Assembly (NCBI GenBank): GCA_965223775.1
Contig: OZ245021.1
Coordinates: forward strand, 4,650,001-4,714,000
Source of the DNA: JAJDXW01 sp965223775
GTDB lineage: Bacteria; Pseudomonadota; Gammaproteobacteria; HK1
DNA length: 64,000 nt
Direction: 5' to 3'
Both the position numbers and the translations under genes were made by a program. The notes under the pieces are model-generated. The model had not been told where the DNA came from, searched no databases, and worked only from the letters and a program-made list of their open reading frames with translations. How positions within the stretch are numbered: the stretch's first letter is position 1; each line of letters starts with the position of its first letter. Positions 26,264-36,155 of the stretch are shown piece by piece.

Positions 26264-26297
26264 GTTGGTAACGTCGGGCCATGTGTCGCAAGGGCAA

Positions 26298-26942
26298 TCA
26301 GGCGCGTCGGCTTGCGCCCCTGGCCCACGCGTTCGCGGTACAGGTCGCTGCTCCGAAGATCGCAAACGCGCCGATGAGGGCGTACATGGTGCCATCGAAT
26401 CGCTGGCCCACGAGGATCCCGAGCGGCAACGAGATGAGGGTGGAGAGCGAGGAGACGACCGCCGCCCCCGCTCCGGCGACATGTCCGAGCGGCTCCATCG
26501 CGAGCGCGGAGAGGTTCCCGAAGATGAACCCCACACACACGAAGACGCTCATGAGGTAGGCCATGAAGAGCCAGAGCGGCGGGAGTCCCCCAAAGACAAA
26601 CGCGCCTGCCCACGCGCCGACCGAGACCAGTGTGAGGACCCCTGCGGAAACTGCCGAGAGCCGGCGCATCCCGTAGCGCATCACGAGCCGCCCGTTGACG
26701 AGCAGGGCGCCGCCCGCCGCGAGTGCAAGCACGGCGAAGTACGCCGGGAAGAGCGCGCCCGTATCGTAGGCCTCCTGGAAGATTTGCTGGGCGGTGCTCA
26801 AGTACGCCACAAAGGGCGCGAACACGAACCCCGTCGCGAGCGTATAGCCGAGCGCGGCCCGGATCCGCACGATCTCGATCACCGACCGACCGATCGTGCA
26901 GGGCGAGAACGCCCGGCGCCGCTCGGGTGGCAGCGTTTCCGG
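26298..26942 (-). pseudogene. Bcr/CflA drug efflux transporter, C-terminal half (split by the island)
   Basis: Encodes the last six helices of a Bcr/CflA MFS transporter (GYTLATGFVFAPFVAYLSTAQQIFQ; GMRRLSAVSAGVLTLVSVGAW). Homologous reading continues upstream of the GTG at 26882 through PETLPPERRRAFSPCTIG as far as the 17-bp direct repeat, then becomes unrelated. The N-terminal half is at 36661-37247 in the same orientation. Joining both halves at the repeat gives one continuous 404-residue frame, the normal family length. Confidence 0.88.
26926..26942. other. Island boundary direct repeat (att-like), left copy
   Basis: GGTGGCAGCGTTTCCGG, matching 36661-36677 with one mismatch (GGTGGCCGCGTTTCCGG). 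The transporter's reading frame passes through this motif in both halves. It therefore behaves like the crossover core of a site-specific integration. Confidence 0.7.
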
Positions 26943-27076
26943 GGTTTTTCGGTGTGCCGGGAGGACTCACAGAGTCAACTTAACATATTGATAAAAATAC
27001 GATAATTTCTTCTCCGGGTGTCTCGTCGATACGCTGCATCACAGCACAAACCACGTAACGACGCGAGTACCCGAAC

Positions 27077-27850
27077 ATGGAATCCAGCCAAAAAAACGAC
27101 CCCGGCGGCTCTCCGCCACCTTCGTCCGGACCGTCAACCTGCCCGGCCGGTACGGCGACGGCTACGGCGGCCATGGCTTGAGCCTCCTCGTCAAGCCCGC
27201 CGCCCACGGCGGGCTCTCGAAGTCGTGGGCGCAGGCCATCCGGCCCAACGGCAGAACCACCAGCATCGGCCTCGGAGCATACCCGGTGGTGACCCTCGCC
27301 GCGGCCCGCGAGAAGGCGCTCGACAACGCCCGCGCCGTCGCCGATGGGCGCGACCCCCGGCGCCGCACCCGGCGCGTGCCGACCTTCGCGCAGGCGTGCG
27401 AGACGGTCATCGCCATCCACGCCGAGAGCTGGAAGGGCGGCCGGAACGAGCGCGAGTGGCGGGCGAGCCTGCGCGAGTACGCCATGCCGAGCCTCGCCGC
27501 CCGGCGCGTCGACGCCATCGCCACCGCCGACGTCATGGCGGTCCTGCTGCCGATCTGGTCGACGAAGCGCCAGACCGCGCGCCGCCTGCGCCAGCGCATC
27601 GGCGCGGTGATGAAGTGGGCGGTCGCCCAGGGCTATCGGGAGGACAACCCGGCGGGCGACGTGCTCTCCGCCGCGCTGCCGAACAACCGCGTCGCCGCGA
27701 AGCATCAGCGGGCGCTGCCCCACGCCGAGGTCGGCGCGGCGCTCGCGCGGGTGCGCGGGTGCGCGGGTGCGCGGCTGCGGCGGCTACCCCGGCACGGTGC
27801 TGTCGTTCGAGTTCCTCGTCCTCACCGGCCCCGGGGCGGGCGTAGGGTAG
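27077..27850 (+). pseudogene. Tyrosine recombinase/integrase, decayed and 3'-truncated
   Basis: The DUF4102-type N-terminus (RLSATFVRTVNLPGRYGDGYGG, then RTTSIGLGAYPVVTLAAAREKALDNARAV) and core-binding domain (WSTKRQTARRLRQRIGAVMKWAVAQGYREDNPAGD) identify a P4-type integrase. The ATG at 27077 is out of frame because an A-tract has 7 A where 8 would keep frame. A second shift occurs in an 8-bp repeated GTGCGCGG tract, after which GYPGTVLSFEFLVLTG is in another frame. The catalytic Arg/His/Tyr region is absent, the sequence ending shortly before the IS3 element. Its position just inside the island's left repeat marks it as the original integration enzyme. Confidence 0.82.
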
Positions 27851-27948
27851 CTAAGTTGTGATGGGCGATCCGCCGCCTCGCTGTGCGAGACGGGCGGAGC
27901 CGCAGCAGTGCTGCGAGAATGCCCTTGACGCCTTTACGCTGCCTGGGC

Positions 27949-28983
27949 CTACCCCGATTCGGTGGACGGTTGAGGGCTGTCGCCACCGGCACTGGGGTGA
28001 ACGATAGCCGATGGAATGAAATCTCTCTCGGAGACCAGTGTTGAGGGTCTCCCCGGAGGGTGGTTGTGGATCCCCGGCCGGCCGATTCGGAAGGGCTCGA
28101 GGTTGGCTTGTTCGTGATGACCCTCGGTGCCCATCGGGCGCCCCGCGGCCGCGCGGCGTTCGAATTCGTTGGGGCTCAGGTACCCCAGCCCAGAGTGCAA
28201 GCGGCGGGTGTTGTACCAGGATTCCACGAACGCGAAGATGGCCATGCGTGCTTCGGCCTGGGTCTGAAACGAGCGCCGTTGCAGCAGCTCGCATTCGAGC
28301 GTGGCGAAGAAGCTCTCGGCCATCGCGTTGTCGTAGCAGTCGCCTGCCGATCCGGTCGACGTCACCACTCCCATCTCCCGGCATCGCTTGCCGAAGGCGA
28401 GGGAGGTGTACTGCGTACCCTTGTCGGAATGATGGATGACCCCTTGGGGGCGGCGCTGTGCGATCGCCATGTTCAGTGCCCCGAGCACCAGCTCGGTGCG
28501 AAGATGGTTGGCCATGGCCCACCCGACCACTTTGCGGCTGAACACATCGAGCACGACGGCCAGGTACACAAACCCGGTCCAGGTCGGCACGTAGGTGATG
28601 TCGGCGACCCAGATGCGGTCCGGTGCATCGGCCCGGAACTGACGCTCGACCCGGTCCGGAGCCGCACGGCGGCCCGGCTCGCGGCGCGTGGTGTGCGTGC
28701 CCCGGCGACGGCTCACCCCGGCCAAGCCGGCCTCACGCATCAGCCGAGCCACGCGCTTGCGGCTCACCGGGCATCCGCGGCGGTGCAGCTCGGCATGGAC
28801 CCGAGGCACCCCGTAGGTGCCTGCAGAACCCTTGTGGATGGTCCGAACCGTCCCGCGCAGCTCCTCGTCGCGCTTCGCGCGACGCGAACGCCCACGGCCT
28901 CGCCACGCGTAGTACCCGCTGGCGGAGACGCCCAGCACTCGGCACATCGTGGCCACCCGATGATGGGCCTGGTTTGCCTTCAC
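27949..28983 (-). CDS. IS3-family transposase OrfB (DDE catalytic subunit)
   Basis: 344 residues. HTH_21-type N-terminus (RVATMCRVLGVSASGYYAWRGRG), then the retroviral integrase-like core with the DDE triad: Asp in IWVADITYVPTWTGF, Asp in VIHHSDKGTQYTS and Glu in YDNAMAESFFATLECELL. The C-terminal RLHSGLGYLSPNEFE is typical, but about 65 further residues run on to the element's end. The start overlaps orfA by ATGA. Confidence 0.9.
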   Translation of the reverse strand: MKANQAHHRVATMCRVLGVSASGYYAWRGRGRSRRAKRDEELRGTVRTIHKGSAGTYGVPRVHAELHRRGCPVSRKRVARLMREAGLAGVSRRRGTHTTRREPGRRAAPDRVERQFRADAPDRIWVADITYVPTWTGFVYLAVVLDVFSRKVVGWAMANHLRTELVLGALNMAIAQRRPQGVIHHSDKGTQYTSLAFGKRCREMGVVTSTGSAGDCYDNAMAESFFATLECELLQRRSFQTQAEARMAIFAFVESWYNTRRLHSGLGYLSPNEFERRAAAGRPMGTEGHHEQANLEPFRIGRPGIHNHPPGRPSTLVSERDFIPSAIVHPSAGGDSPQPSTESG

Positions 28984-29294
28984 GAGCGCGAAGACCTCCC
29001 CGGTATCGTGCCGGTCTCCCGAGCGAACCAGGCCGCGGCTTTTTTTAAGATCTCGCGCTCCTCGCGAAGCTGACGGTTCTCGCGACGAAGCCGACGCAGC
29101 TCCTCGAGCTCGGAACTCGTCAGACCGTCCTCACGACGGCCCTCGTCGCGATCCGCTTGACGCACCCAGTTGCGGATCGCCGAAGCGGAGCACTCGAACT
29201 CGCGGGCCAGCTCCCCGGGCGCGCGGCCCGTGCGAACCAGCTCGACCATCTGGCGCCGGTACTCCGGCGCGTACGGCGGTTGTTTCTTCGACAT
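28980..29294 (-). CDS. IS3-family transposase OrfA (helix-turn-helix subunit)
   Basis: 104 residues from ATG 29294 (MSKKQPPYAPEYRRQMVELV). HTH motif AREFECSASAIRNWVRQA followed by a leucine-zipper helix (ELRRLRRENRQLREEREILKKAAAWFARE). A run of seven A on the coding strand (29046-29040) at ILKKA is the usual place for -1 frameshifting that joins OrfA to OrfB in IS3 elements. Confidence 0.9.
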   Translation of the reverse strand: MSKKQPPYAPEYRRQMVELVRTGRAPGELAREFECSASAIRNWVRQADRDEGRREDGLTSSELEELRRLRRENRQLREEREILKKAAAWFARETGTIPGRSSRS

Positions 29295-29342
29295 GTGGAC
29301 ACCTCCTCTGCGCAATGTTCAGGTGTCCACCAAAGCGGGGCA

Positions 29343-30137
29343 ACTTCAGCCGACCCAAGCGGCGGCTGCGGCGTGTCGGTGTCCGACAGTGGCCGCGAGC
29401 ACGGTTTCGGCGCGCCGCGCTTGCCAGCGCCGCGGTTCGTCCGCACGGCCAGGGAGTGAGCGCCTCCGGCCCCGCTTGCAACGCCACGCGCCACGGCTCG
29501 GAGGCTTCATCAATACCGGGGCGTTCCCCGGTCGCCGCGTGGCCACAAGAATCCACGCGGCAGCCGCCTCGCCGTTCATCTTATGAGCCTCCATCCGATT
29601 CGATGTGGCTCATCGTGCCTTCGGCGGGGCGTCTGCCCGCGAGACACCGCGACTACGGCGGTAGCGGCACTGGATTGCGCCTTTCGGCGCCCACGTCGGC
29701 TTCAGCCGACCACGCTGCCTGTGGCAGCTCTGTGGATGGCGGCACCATACCACCCCGTCACGAGAGCCGCACGAAGATTTCTGTTAGCACGATCCTTGCC
29801 GCGACTGGCCCGAAGGCCGATTTTGCCGCCTGTCACTACCCCTTTCGCGCCAATCCGCACCCGTTCGCCGGCCGGGTAGTGACAGGCGGCAACCGCGGCG
29901 CGGCGCGCCCGAGCCCTCGCTGGCCGAGCAACGCGCGTAGCGCATCATACCGGCTGCCGCCTTCACAGGGGACTGCGATATTCGCAAGGGGGGCACGACC
30001 TCCGCGCCATCGGCGGGGGTGCGGCGGGCGCGGCCCGAGCGCCATGCGGCCGGGTAGGAGGGGGTGAGCGAAGCGGCGGAGATGGCTTGCCAGCTCGGGC
30101 CATGCTGGCTCCTGATTACGTACCAAGCTCATCCTTC
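29343..30137. other. Region without a supported gene; contains a 17-bp perfect inverted repeat
   Basis: No open frame here looks like protein. A perfect 17-bp inverted repeat, GCCGCCTGTCACTACCC at 29825-29841 and its complement at 29874-29890, encloses 32 bp. It has no T-run, so it is more likely the ends of a small element remnant than a terminator. Confidence 0.6.
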
Positions 30138-30820
30138 TCAGGAATAGTTCTCAGCCAGCTTGAGCACTCGGTTAAGGCATCGGCGCAGTGCGCAGGGCGA
30201 CGAATGCGAGGCGGCGGGGAAACATCTCCCTGAGCGAGAAGCGACGGCTGAAGCGGTAGGAGAACTCGGCAAGGAAGCGCGGCAGATGCTTGGATCTGAG
30301 GTGGTGGTAAGTGCCAGGAAAGGAGCACTTGACGTTGCCCAGAATCGTGTTGACCCAAGTGAGCGCCGGATGCCGGGCGCTTTGCGGTCCACTTCCGGTC
30401 ACGAACGGCTGGTGATTGCACCCTGCCTACTGCACGGCGCGGAAGCAACCCAAGGCGTCGGACACCACGACGGTGCCGGGCTCGAGGTGACACCGGGCCC
30501 AAGCCGCGATCTCGTCGCTTCCAAACCCACCGACACGGCTCAGGCGCATCCTCATCGGCCGGCCCTCACCATTGAACTCCACGGCGGCGACGAACGGCGT
30601 CTTGCCCGGCGCGCCTCGCCCGGATTTCCCCCCCGCGCCGCTGCCCGCCCCAATACGCATCATCGAGCTGCACCCAACCGCCCAAAAGGCGCGTGTCATC
30701 GCGCTCCTTCATCACCTGCATCGGCTTGTGCTTGACCTTCCAGGCGGTGTTGTAGCTCACCGAAAGTTGCCGCGACAGCTCCAACGCCGAAATCCCTAAC
30801 AATCGTCACTGCTGAACCCC
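30138..30820 (-). pseudogene. IS1595-family transposase, 5'-deleted and frameshifted
   Basis: Three overlapping frames together spell an ISXO2/IS1595-type transposase: ISALELSRQLSVSYNTAWKVKHK and LGGWVQLDDAYWGG, then (shifted) GRGAPGKTPFVAAVEFNGEGRP and VVSDALGCFRAV, then (shifted) HPALTWVNTILGNVKCSFPGTYHHL, ending RVLKLAENYS. The N-terminal zinc-ribbon half is missing. The terminal motif GGGGTTCAGCAGTGACGATTG (reverse of 30801-30820) directly abuts the remaining coding part, so an internal deletion removed the 5' half but kept that end. Confidence 0.8.
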
Positions 30821-33800
30821 ACCCTTAACTCCTCTCCGTCGCAAAGTCAAAATATGTGTGGAACACGATGTTTCACTCAACGGGTTGCGGAACAATGTCA
30901 CAAGGTCATCACGACCCAATCCCGCATTCGAGACGAGGGGACCGATGTCCGATATCCGGTTGTGACGGAGGATCAGCCGTTCCAGGGCCGTGAGCCCGGA
31001 TAGCGGCGAGATGTTCGATATCTGGTTCCCACCGAGATCCAGGTCCTCCAAGGCCGTGAGGCCGGCCAGCGGCGAGATGTTCGATATCTGGTTCCCACCG
31101 AGACCCAGGTCCTCCAAGGCCGTGAGGCCGGCCAGCGGCGAGATGTTCGATATCTGGTTCTCATCGAGACCCAGGGCCTCCAAGGCCGTGAGGCCGGCCA
31201 GCGGCGACACATCCGATATCTGGTTCCCGAAGAGATTCAGGGTCTCCAAGGCCGTGAGGCCGGCCAGCGGCGATACGTCCGATATCTGATTCCTCCAGAG
31301 ACTCAGCCAGCTCAGGGCCGTGAGGCTGGCCAGCGGCGACGCATCCGATATCTGGTTCCCACCGAGATTCAGGGCCTCCAAGGCCGTGAGGCCGGCCAGC
31401 GGCGATACGTCCGATATCTGGTTATGTGATAGGTTTGCCCACACCAACCCGGTGGCACACTGCAACCCCACCAAGCTGCGAATATTGCGACGCTCCGCAT
31501 GCAGGACGCGCATACGCGCCATGTCGTACCGCGTAATGGGTGCCAACCCCTTGTGAAGCGTCGCCGAGATTACACGACGAAGAGTCTCGTCCGGAATATC
31601 TATCTCGTCCTCCGGCGCCCCGGCGCATGGAGCGCCGCAACGAACCGTGATCTCGTCCTTTCGGTCCTTGCCGCACAGGTTCTTTTTGCCCTCTACCTTT
31701 ATCGTGCCGTTGAACCCCGCCGGACAGGCCAGGCTGAAGGTGCCGGTACCGTCCTTGTTCGCCGTCAACACACCGCCGTTCGATGCCCCGAGGTTGAAAT
31801 TCTGGCCATCTGCCTGGAGGACGGCGACGCGCCCCTCGCCGGCACCGTCAAATCTCAAGTATCCGCAAAGCGCATCGATCGCTTTCCTGAACACGCCATC
31901 GAGCCTCAATCGCGTGACGGCGATCCCCACCGAATAGTCGATGGCTGCGAGGAGCAGCGAATTCGGTAGCCTCAACTTCTTCAGAACCTTCTGAACGATC
32001 TCCAAACGCTTGCTCTTCTTCAAGAGCAGCTTGGTGATTCTTGTGACAATCGTGCCGTCCACCTTGTCCGCCACCTTGTCCGCCACGCCCGACGTCGCAT
32101 CGGTACACAGATCGTGCAGCCCGCCGAACGTCACCTCCGCCGTGATGGTGGCGCTCGCGCCGGTGCGGATGACGCTCTTGTTCGAGCGCAGACGCATACC
32201 CAACTCCATCGAAGCCACGAATCTGGTGATCACTTCGGCAAAATCCATCGCGGTCATCAGCGGCGCGCAGACGCCATCTGTGTATACCAAGGTGAGTCCG
32301 GCGGGCCCGCGAAACCCCCGAGCGAGCCAAAGGTTTACCTCCGTGCACAGACTTGGCGCCACCTGCGACCACTGGGATAGTACACCGCGCGCATCCTTGA
32401 TTGCGCAGACGGCCGGCGCGTAGATGTCGCACACATTCGCCGGCGACCCCGCGGCCTCACCGCCGGAGCCGGCCGTCGCCCCGCCACCCTTCGCAGCCGT
32501 CCGGGTACTATCGCGGAGTTCCGCGAGCCCATTGGCGTAGAGCGACGCTTGGAGGATCGTGGCGAGTTCCTCGCCGCCCTCGCCGTTCAGGAGCACCTTG
32601 AGCGCGCCGGCTACATCTTCGATCTGCTGGGCCGCGGCATTCGCGGCGCCCAGCACGATGCCACGCTCATCCGCGGAGAGCCCTCCGTTCTGGTCGACGA
32701 AGTCTTCTCCCGCCTGCTGCTGGCGGGCGACGACCTCGGCAAGCTCGCCGAGAAACGCCAGCACGTCCTCCTTCGCACTCACCGCCGGCTTGTCCGGCAG
32801 GGGCCTCAGCAGCAACCGCAGCCGCTCCACCATCATGCCGTCGGACTCGACCACCACGTCGACCTCGGCGTCCGCGCCGGTGAGAGAGGCCGGAACCGCG
32901 AACGTCGCATAGCCCAGGATCGCCCGCATCACACGTGGTGACGGAGTACCGTCCACGAAGACCTCGACGTCCGTGTCGGGGTCCTGCAACGCCGGCGAGA
33001 CCATCGCCACCACCCCTCCAGGATAGGCAAACTCGTCGAGGATGGCCGAGGGCAGCGCCGCGCCGCTGTCCAGCGCCTGGCGCATCAGCTCCACATCGCG
33101 CTCATCGAGTGCGCCGGAGAGGTCCAGGTCGCCCGCCTCAATGGCCTCTTCGTCGAACTCCTGGCGTTGCGCTTGCGCCAGCTCAAGGTCTGTCGGTCCG
33201 AAGCGGCCGTCCTGATTCACGTCACCAAAGAGCGCCGGGATCCCCTCGAATCCGGGGTTCGCGCCCGCCGCCGCATCGAACACCGCCACCGCCCCCCTTG
33301 CCTGCGCCACCACGTCGGTGCCGCTCATCGCGGTGACCGTCACCTCGTGCACCCCGGCCTCGGCAAAGCGCACGCTGACCTCCTCTCCGCTGTCCCTCTG
33401 TCCGTCGGAGAAGTGCCACACATAGCGCTCGATGGGCACGTCGTGCTCGCCCCCCTTCGTCACGCTCAACGTCACCGCCGTCCCCACGCTCGCCGTCGTT
33501 CTGCCCATGACCTCCATCGCCGCGTGGGCGGCCACCACTGGAGGCGGCACGACCTCGCCCGCCGGCGCGACGGTGGAGAGATTGACGAGATGCCCGGTGG
33601 GGCTCGCGAGCAGGCTCATCACCTCCAGAGCTTGCTCCGAGGTCACGAGCAGGCGCCACTTGCCCCGGCCGTCGCCGAGCATCCCCTCGATGTCGCGCTC
33701 CCCCGCCCACTGTCCGGACTCCAGCGCCTGCGCGCTCAGCGTGCGCGCCGCCCCGCCCGGCACTGTGAGCCGCACCCCCGCCCCGGGCGATGCCCCCGCG

Positions 33801-35095
33801 TCATCGAAGCCCTCGATGAACACCGAGGCGCTCTGCGCGCCCGGATTGATGATGCGAAGACGGCTCATCTGGTTGACGTTGCTCGCCGGGTTGAAGATGG
33901 CCGCGTAGTAGCCCTCCTGTGCCGTCCGGCCCCCCGGGGGCGACACCTCGGTGTAGGGCACCACGTCGTGCAAGGTGGTCAGCAATCCGTCATGGGTGCG
34001 GTTGTAGGCCAGCACATCGATGTCGAGGTCGGAGCGCAAGGTGAGGCGCCAGTCGCCGGTGCCCGCACCGATTCCCGAGGAGAGCCCCTTGGCGTCGTTG
34101 CCGAGCTCCAGGTCATCGGAGTTGAAATGCACGCTCTGTCCCGCCGCGATGGGAAAGCTCACCGGCGCATACTCCACCCCCGCATCGTCGATGGCCTCGA
34201 CGATGACCTCACCGTCTTGCCCGGAGCCGTTGATGACGCGCGCGAATCCCTGGTACCCGTGGGGATTGGCCACCGAGGCGAACAGGGGCACGCGATGCGT
34301 GACCGGCCCCTGCTCGCCTCTGTCGGGCTCGGTCGACAGATTGGTGAGATGCCCCGTCGGGCTCGTGAGCAGGCTCATCACCTCAACGGGCTCGTCCGCG
34401 CTCACCACCAACTGCCACTTGCCCCGCCCGTCGTCGAGCGTTCCCGCGAGCCCCTCCCCCTGTCCGGACTCGAGATCCCGGGACGTGACCGTACGGGAGG
34501 CTCCGCCCGGCAACGTGAACCCCACCGCGGTTCCCGGCGACCGACCCTCGTCGTCGATGCCCTCGATACTGACCTCGGCGCTGTCCTCTCCGGGGTTGAT
34601 GACCCGAAGGCGGCTCACCTGGTCGACGTTGCTCGCGGGGTTGAAAATGGCCACGCGATGACCCATCGCCTCACCGCCCCCTCCCGGGCGGCGCACCACG
34701 CGGCGTGGAACCAGATCGTGCAGCCCGGCCAGCAGCCCGTCGCTGGTGCGGTTGTAGGCCAGCACCTCGATGTCCAGGCGCGAACGCAGCCGCAGGCGCC
34801 AGTTGCCCGTTCCCGCGCCGATACCTCCGAGCAGATCCTTGGCAGCATTGCCCTCCTCGATGTCGTCGGAGTTGAAGTGCACTGCTTCGCCGGCGCCGAT
34901 GGTCAGCGTCACCGGCACGTACGCCACTCCGGCATCGTCAACCGCATCAATGAGCACCTCGCCTGCTTCATCCGAGTGATTGATGACGCGCACGAACCCC
35001 TGGTGTCCCAGAGGGTTGGAGGCCGACATGAACAGCGGTACCCCATGCGCTCGCCATTCCTGCGCGCGGGCCGCGCCGGCAGCAGCACACACCAC
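30806..35095 (-). CDS. Large secreted leucine-rich-repeat protein with PKD and dockerin-like modules
   Basis: 1429 residues from GTG 35095. Order: remnant signal peptide (VCAAAGAARAQ); two tandem copies of an approximately 250-residue module (HGVPLFMSASNPLGHQGF... and HRVPLFASVANPHGYQGF...); a PKD-like domain (RYVWHFSDGQRDSG); a dockerin/EF-hand-like part with DVNQDGRFGPTD and DLDLSGALDERD; a helical middle; and eight internalin-like 22-residue leucine-rich repeats (NQISDVSPLAGLTALEAL). The in-frame upstream reading is VLRAA-TAG-LVVAVV, so a stop at 35108-35110 cuts the original signal peptide. The C-terminal VQQ-stop comes from an IS1595 end. Both ends are therefore altered, and secretion is doubtful. 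It is cargo of the island. Confidence 0.8.
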   Translation of the reverse strand: MVCAAAGAARAQEWRAHGVPLFMSASNPLGHQGFVRVINHSDEAGEVLIDAVDDAGVAYVPVTLTIGAGEAVHFNSDDIEEGNAAKDLLGGIGAGTGNWRLRLRSRLDIEVLAYNRTSDGLLAGLHDLVPRRVVRRPGGGGEAMGHRVAIFNPASNVDQVSRLRVINPGEDSAEVSIEGIDDEGRSPGTAVGFTLPGGASRTVTSRDLESGQGEGLAGTLDDGRGKWQLVVSADEPVEVMSLLTSPTGHLTNLSTEPDRGEQGPVTHRVPLFASVANPHGYQGFARVINGSGQDGEVIVEAIDDAGVEYAPVSFPIAAGQSVHFNSDDLELGNDAKGLSSGIGAGTGDWRLTLRSDLDIDVLAYNRTHDGLLTTLHDVVPYTEVSPPGGRTAQEGYYAAIFNPASNVNQMSRLRIINPGAQSASVFIEGFDDAGASPGAGVRLTVPGGAARTLSAQALESGQWAGERDIEGMLGDGRGKWRLLVTSEQALEVMSLLASPTGHLVNLSTVAPAGEVVPPPVVAAHAAMEVMGRTTASVGTAVTLSVTKGGEHDVPIERYVWHFSDGQRDSGEEVSVRFAEAGVHEVTVTAMSGTDVVAQARGAVAVFDAAAGANPGFEGIPALFGDVNQDGRFGPTDLELAQAQRQEFDEEAIEAGDLDLSGALDERDVELMRQALDSGAALPSAILDEFAYPGGVVAMVSPALQDPDTDVEVFVDGTPSPRVMRAILGYATFAVPASLTGADAEVDVVVESDGMMVERLRLLLRPLPDKPAVSAKEDVLAFLGELAEVVARQQQAGEDFVDQNGGLSADERGIVLGAANAAAQQIEDVAGALKVLLNGEGGEELATILQASLYANGLAELRDSTRTAAKGGGATAGSGGEAAGSPANVCDIYAPAVCAIKDARGVLSQWSQVAPSLCTEVNLWLARGFRGPAGLTLVYTDGVCAPLMTAMDFAEVITRFVASMELGMRLRSNKSVIRTGASATITAEVTFGGLHDLCTDATSGVADKVADKVDGTIVTRITKLLLKKSKRLEIVQKVLKKLRLPNSLLLAAIDYSVGIAVTRLRLDGVFRKAIDALCGYLRFDGAGEGRVAVLQADGQNFNLGASNGGVLTANKDGTGTFSLACPAGFNGTIKVEGKKNLCGKDRKDEITVRCGAPCAGAPEDEIDIPDETLRRVISATLHKGLAPITRYDMARMRVLHAERRNIRSLVGLQCATGLVWANLSHNQISDVSPLAGLTALEALNLGGNQISDASPLASLTALSWLSLWRNQISDVSPLAGLTALETLNLFGNQISDVSPLAGLTALEALGLDENQISNISPLAGLTALEDLGLGGNQISNISPLAGLTALEDLDLGGNQISNISPLSGLTALERLILRHNRISDIGPLVSNAGLGRDDLVTLFRNPLSETSCSTHILTLRRRGVKGGVQQ

Positions 35096-35125
35096 TGCGA
35101 CGACGAGCTACGCTGCCCTCAGCAC

Positions 35126-35848
35126 CCCCGGTAGGTAACGGGCTCCTGACCGTCTCTGTCGCAATACTTGACGAAGGCGTGCGGTGGTTGAGCAGAGGGG
35201 GGAGCGCGTCATGATTCTGCGTCGGCCCGCGGGTTCTGGAGCAGTCCTATTGGCCGCTGGCCCGCTATACGCGCCCGAAGCCGGGGTCGATGTCAAGCGG
35301 TTCAGGAGCCGGCCGAAAGCGCCGCAACCGGAAGGCAGCGCCTCACGATTCATGCCCGATATTCTGTCCGCCGCAGCGCACGACACTTCGAACATCGCTC
35401 ACTCTCCTCGACGGCCCGGGCGCGACCCGGACAATCGCGTCTTCCCCGTTGCGTTCTCCGGACGGATGCGCCCGTCGGGTCCTCGTCCGCACCCCGGCCC
35501 GGGCGCCGCAAGACGCCACGAACCGCCGACGAACGCATCCACCGGACGTGTAAATTACGACGCACATGCCGAGTTTAGCAATATCGATTGGACAAGACTC
35601 CGCCGCACAGCATAAAGCGCCGCGAAGACGGCACCCCGCCGACGACGACGAGGTGCGCGCGCTCACGGGGCGCCACCCACGTCCACATCCTGACCTGCGA
35701 CTCCGGTCTCCTCGGCCGGGTGGGCAAGCGCGAAGCCGGTCCGAGCGATGGCCGCGCCATCAGACGGCGAGGTAGTCTCGACCGGTAGGCGGGAATGGTG
35801 CTGCACGTGGGCTCCCCGCCCACGCGAGGATGGACCCGCGAGACCCGA
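35126..35848. other. Region without a supported gene; one solitary CRISPR-like repeat
   Basis: No convincing gene. At 35812-35840 the sequence GGCTCCCCGCCCACGCG followed by AGGATGGACCCG resembles a type I-E CRISPR repeat (GCTCCCCGC...GGGGATGGACC) with mismatches. No second copy lies at spacer distance on either side and no cas gene is present, so it is at most a relic. Confidence 0.35.
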
Positions 35849-36136
35849 TCATGCGTGCAGCGCGCCCGCGCGCCGTTCGGCGGCGGCCCGATCCAGGCGC
35901 GCCTGCGCAAGCTCGTAGCTCGCCTGCAACCGCATCCAGAAGCTCGCGTTGCTCCAACCGATCCGCTCCAGCGCCAGTGCCATCGCCGGCGAAATCCCGG
36001 CCTTCCCGTTCAACAGCCGGGACAGCGCCTGCCGAGTGCAGCCCAGCCGCAACGCCGCCTCCGTCACCGACAGCTCGGCGGCCTCCAGATTGTCGCGCAG
36101 GATCTCCCCCGGATGGCATGGATTCAGCATCGCCAT
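35849..36136 (-). CDS. HigA-type XRE antitoxin
   Basis: 95 residues from ATG 36136 (ATGs at 36145 and 36130 are alternatives). The N-terminal NPCHPGEILRDNLEAAELSVTEAALRLGCTRQALSRLLNGKAGISPAMALALERIG is the classic HigA helix-turn-helix. It follows the toxin gene by about 20 bp in the HigBA order and would repress the pair and neutralise the toxin. Confidence 0.88.
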   Translation of the reverse strand: MAMLNPCHPGEILRDNLEAAELSVTEAALRLGCTRQALSRLLNGKAGISPAMALALERIGWSNASFWMRLQASYELAQARLDRAAAERRAGALHA

Positions 36137-36155
36137 GATCGCCATTCCTCTTCAT

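Larger units (their letters stand above)
27947..29342 (-). mobile_element. IS3-family insertion sequence
   Basis: About 1.4 kb. The ends carry imperfect inverted repeats: CCCCGATTCGGTGGAC at the left and, as reverse complement, CCCCGCTTTGGTGGAC at the right. It contains orfA and orfB on the minus strand. The orfB stop lies inside the left terminal repeat. I see no clear target duplication. A fragment of a related orfA lies at 46701-46740. Confidence 0.8.

Noticed and set aside
31000..31430. Regular 66-bp repeats as a DNA repeat array
   Set aside because: They encode the 22-residue leucine-rich repeats of the LRR protein and are explained by it.
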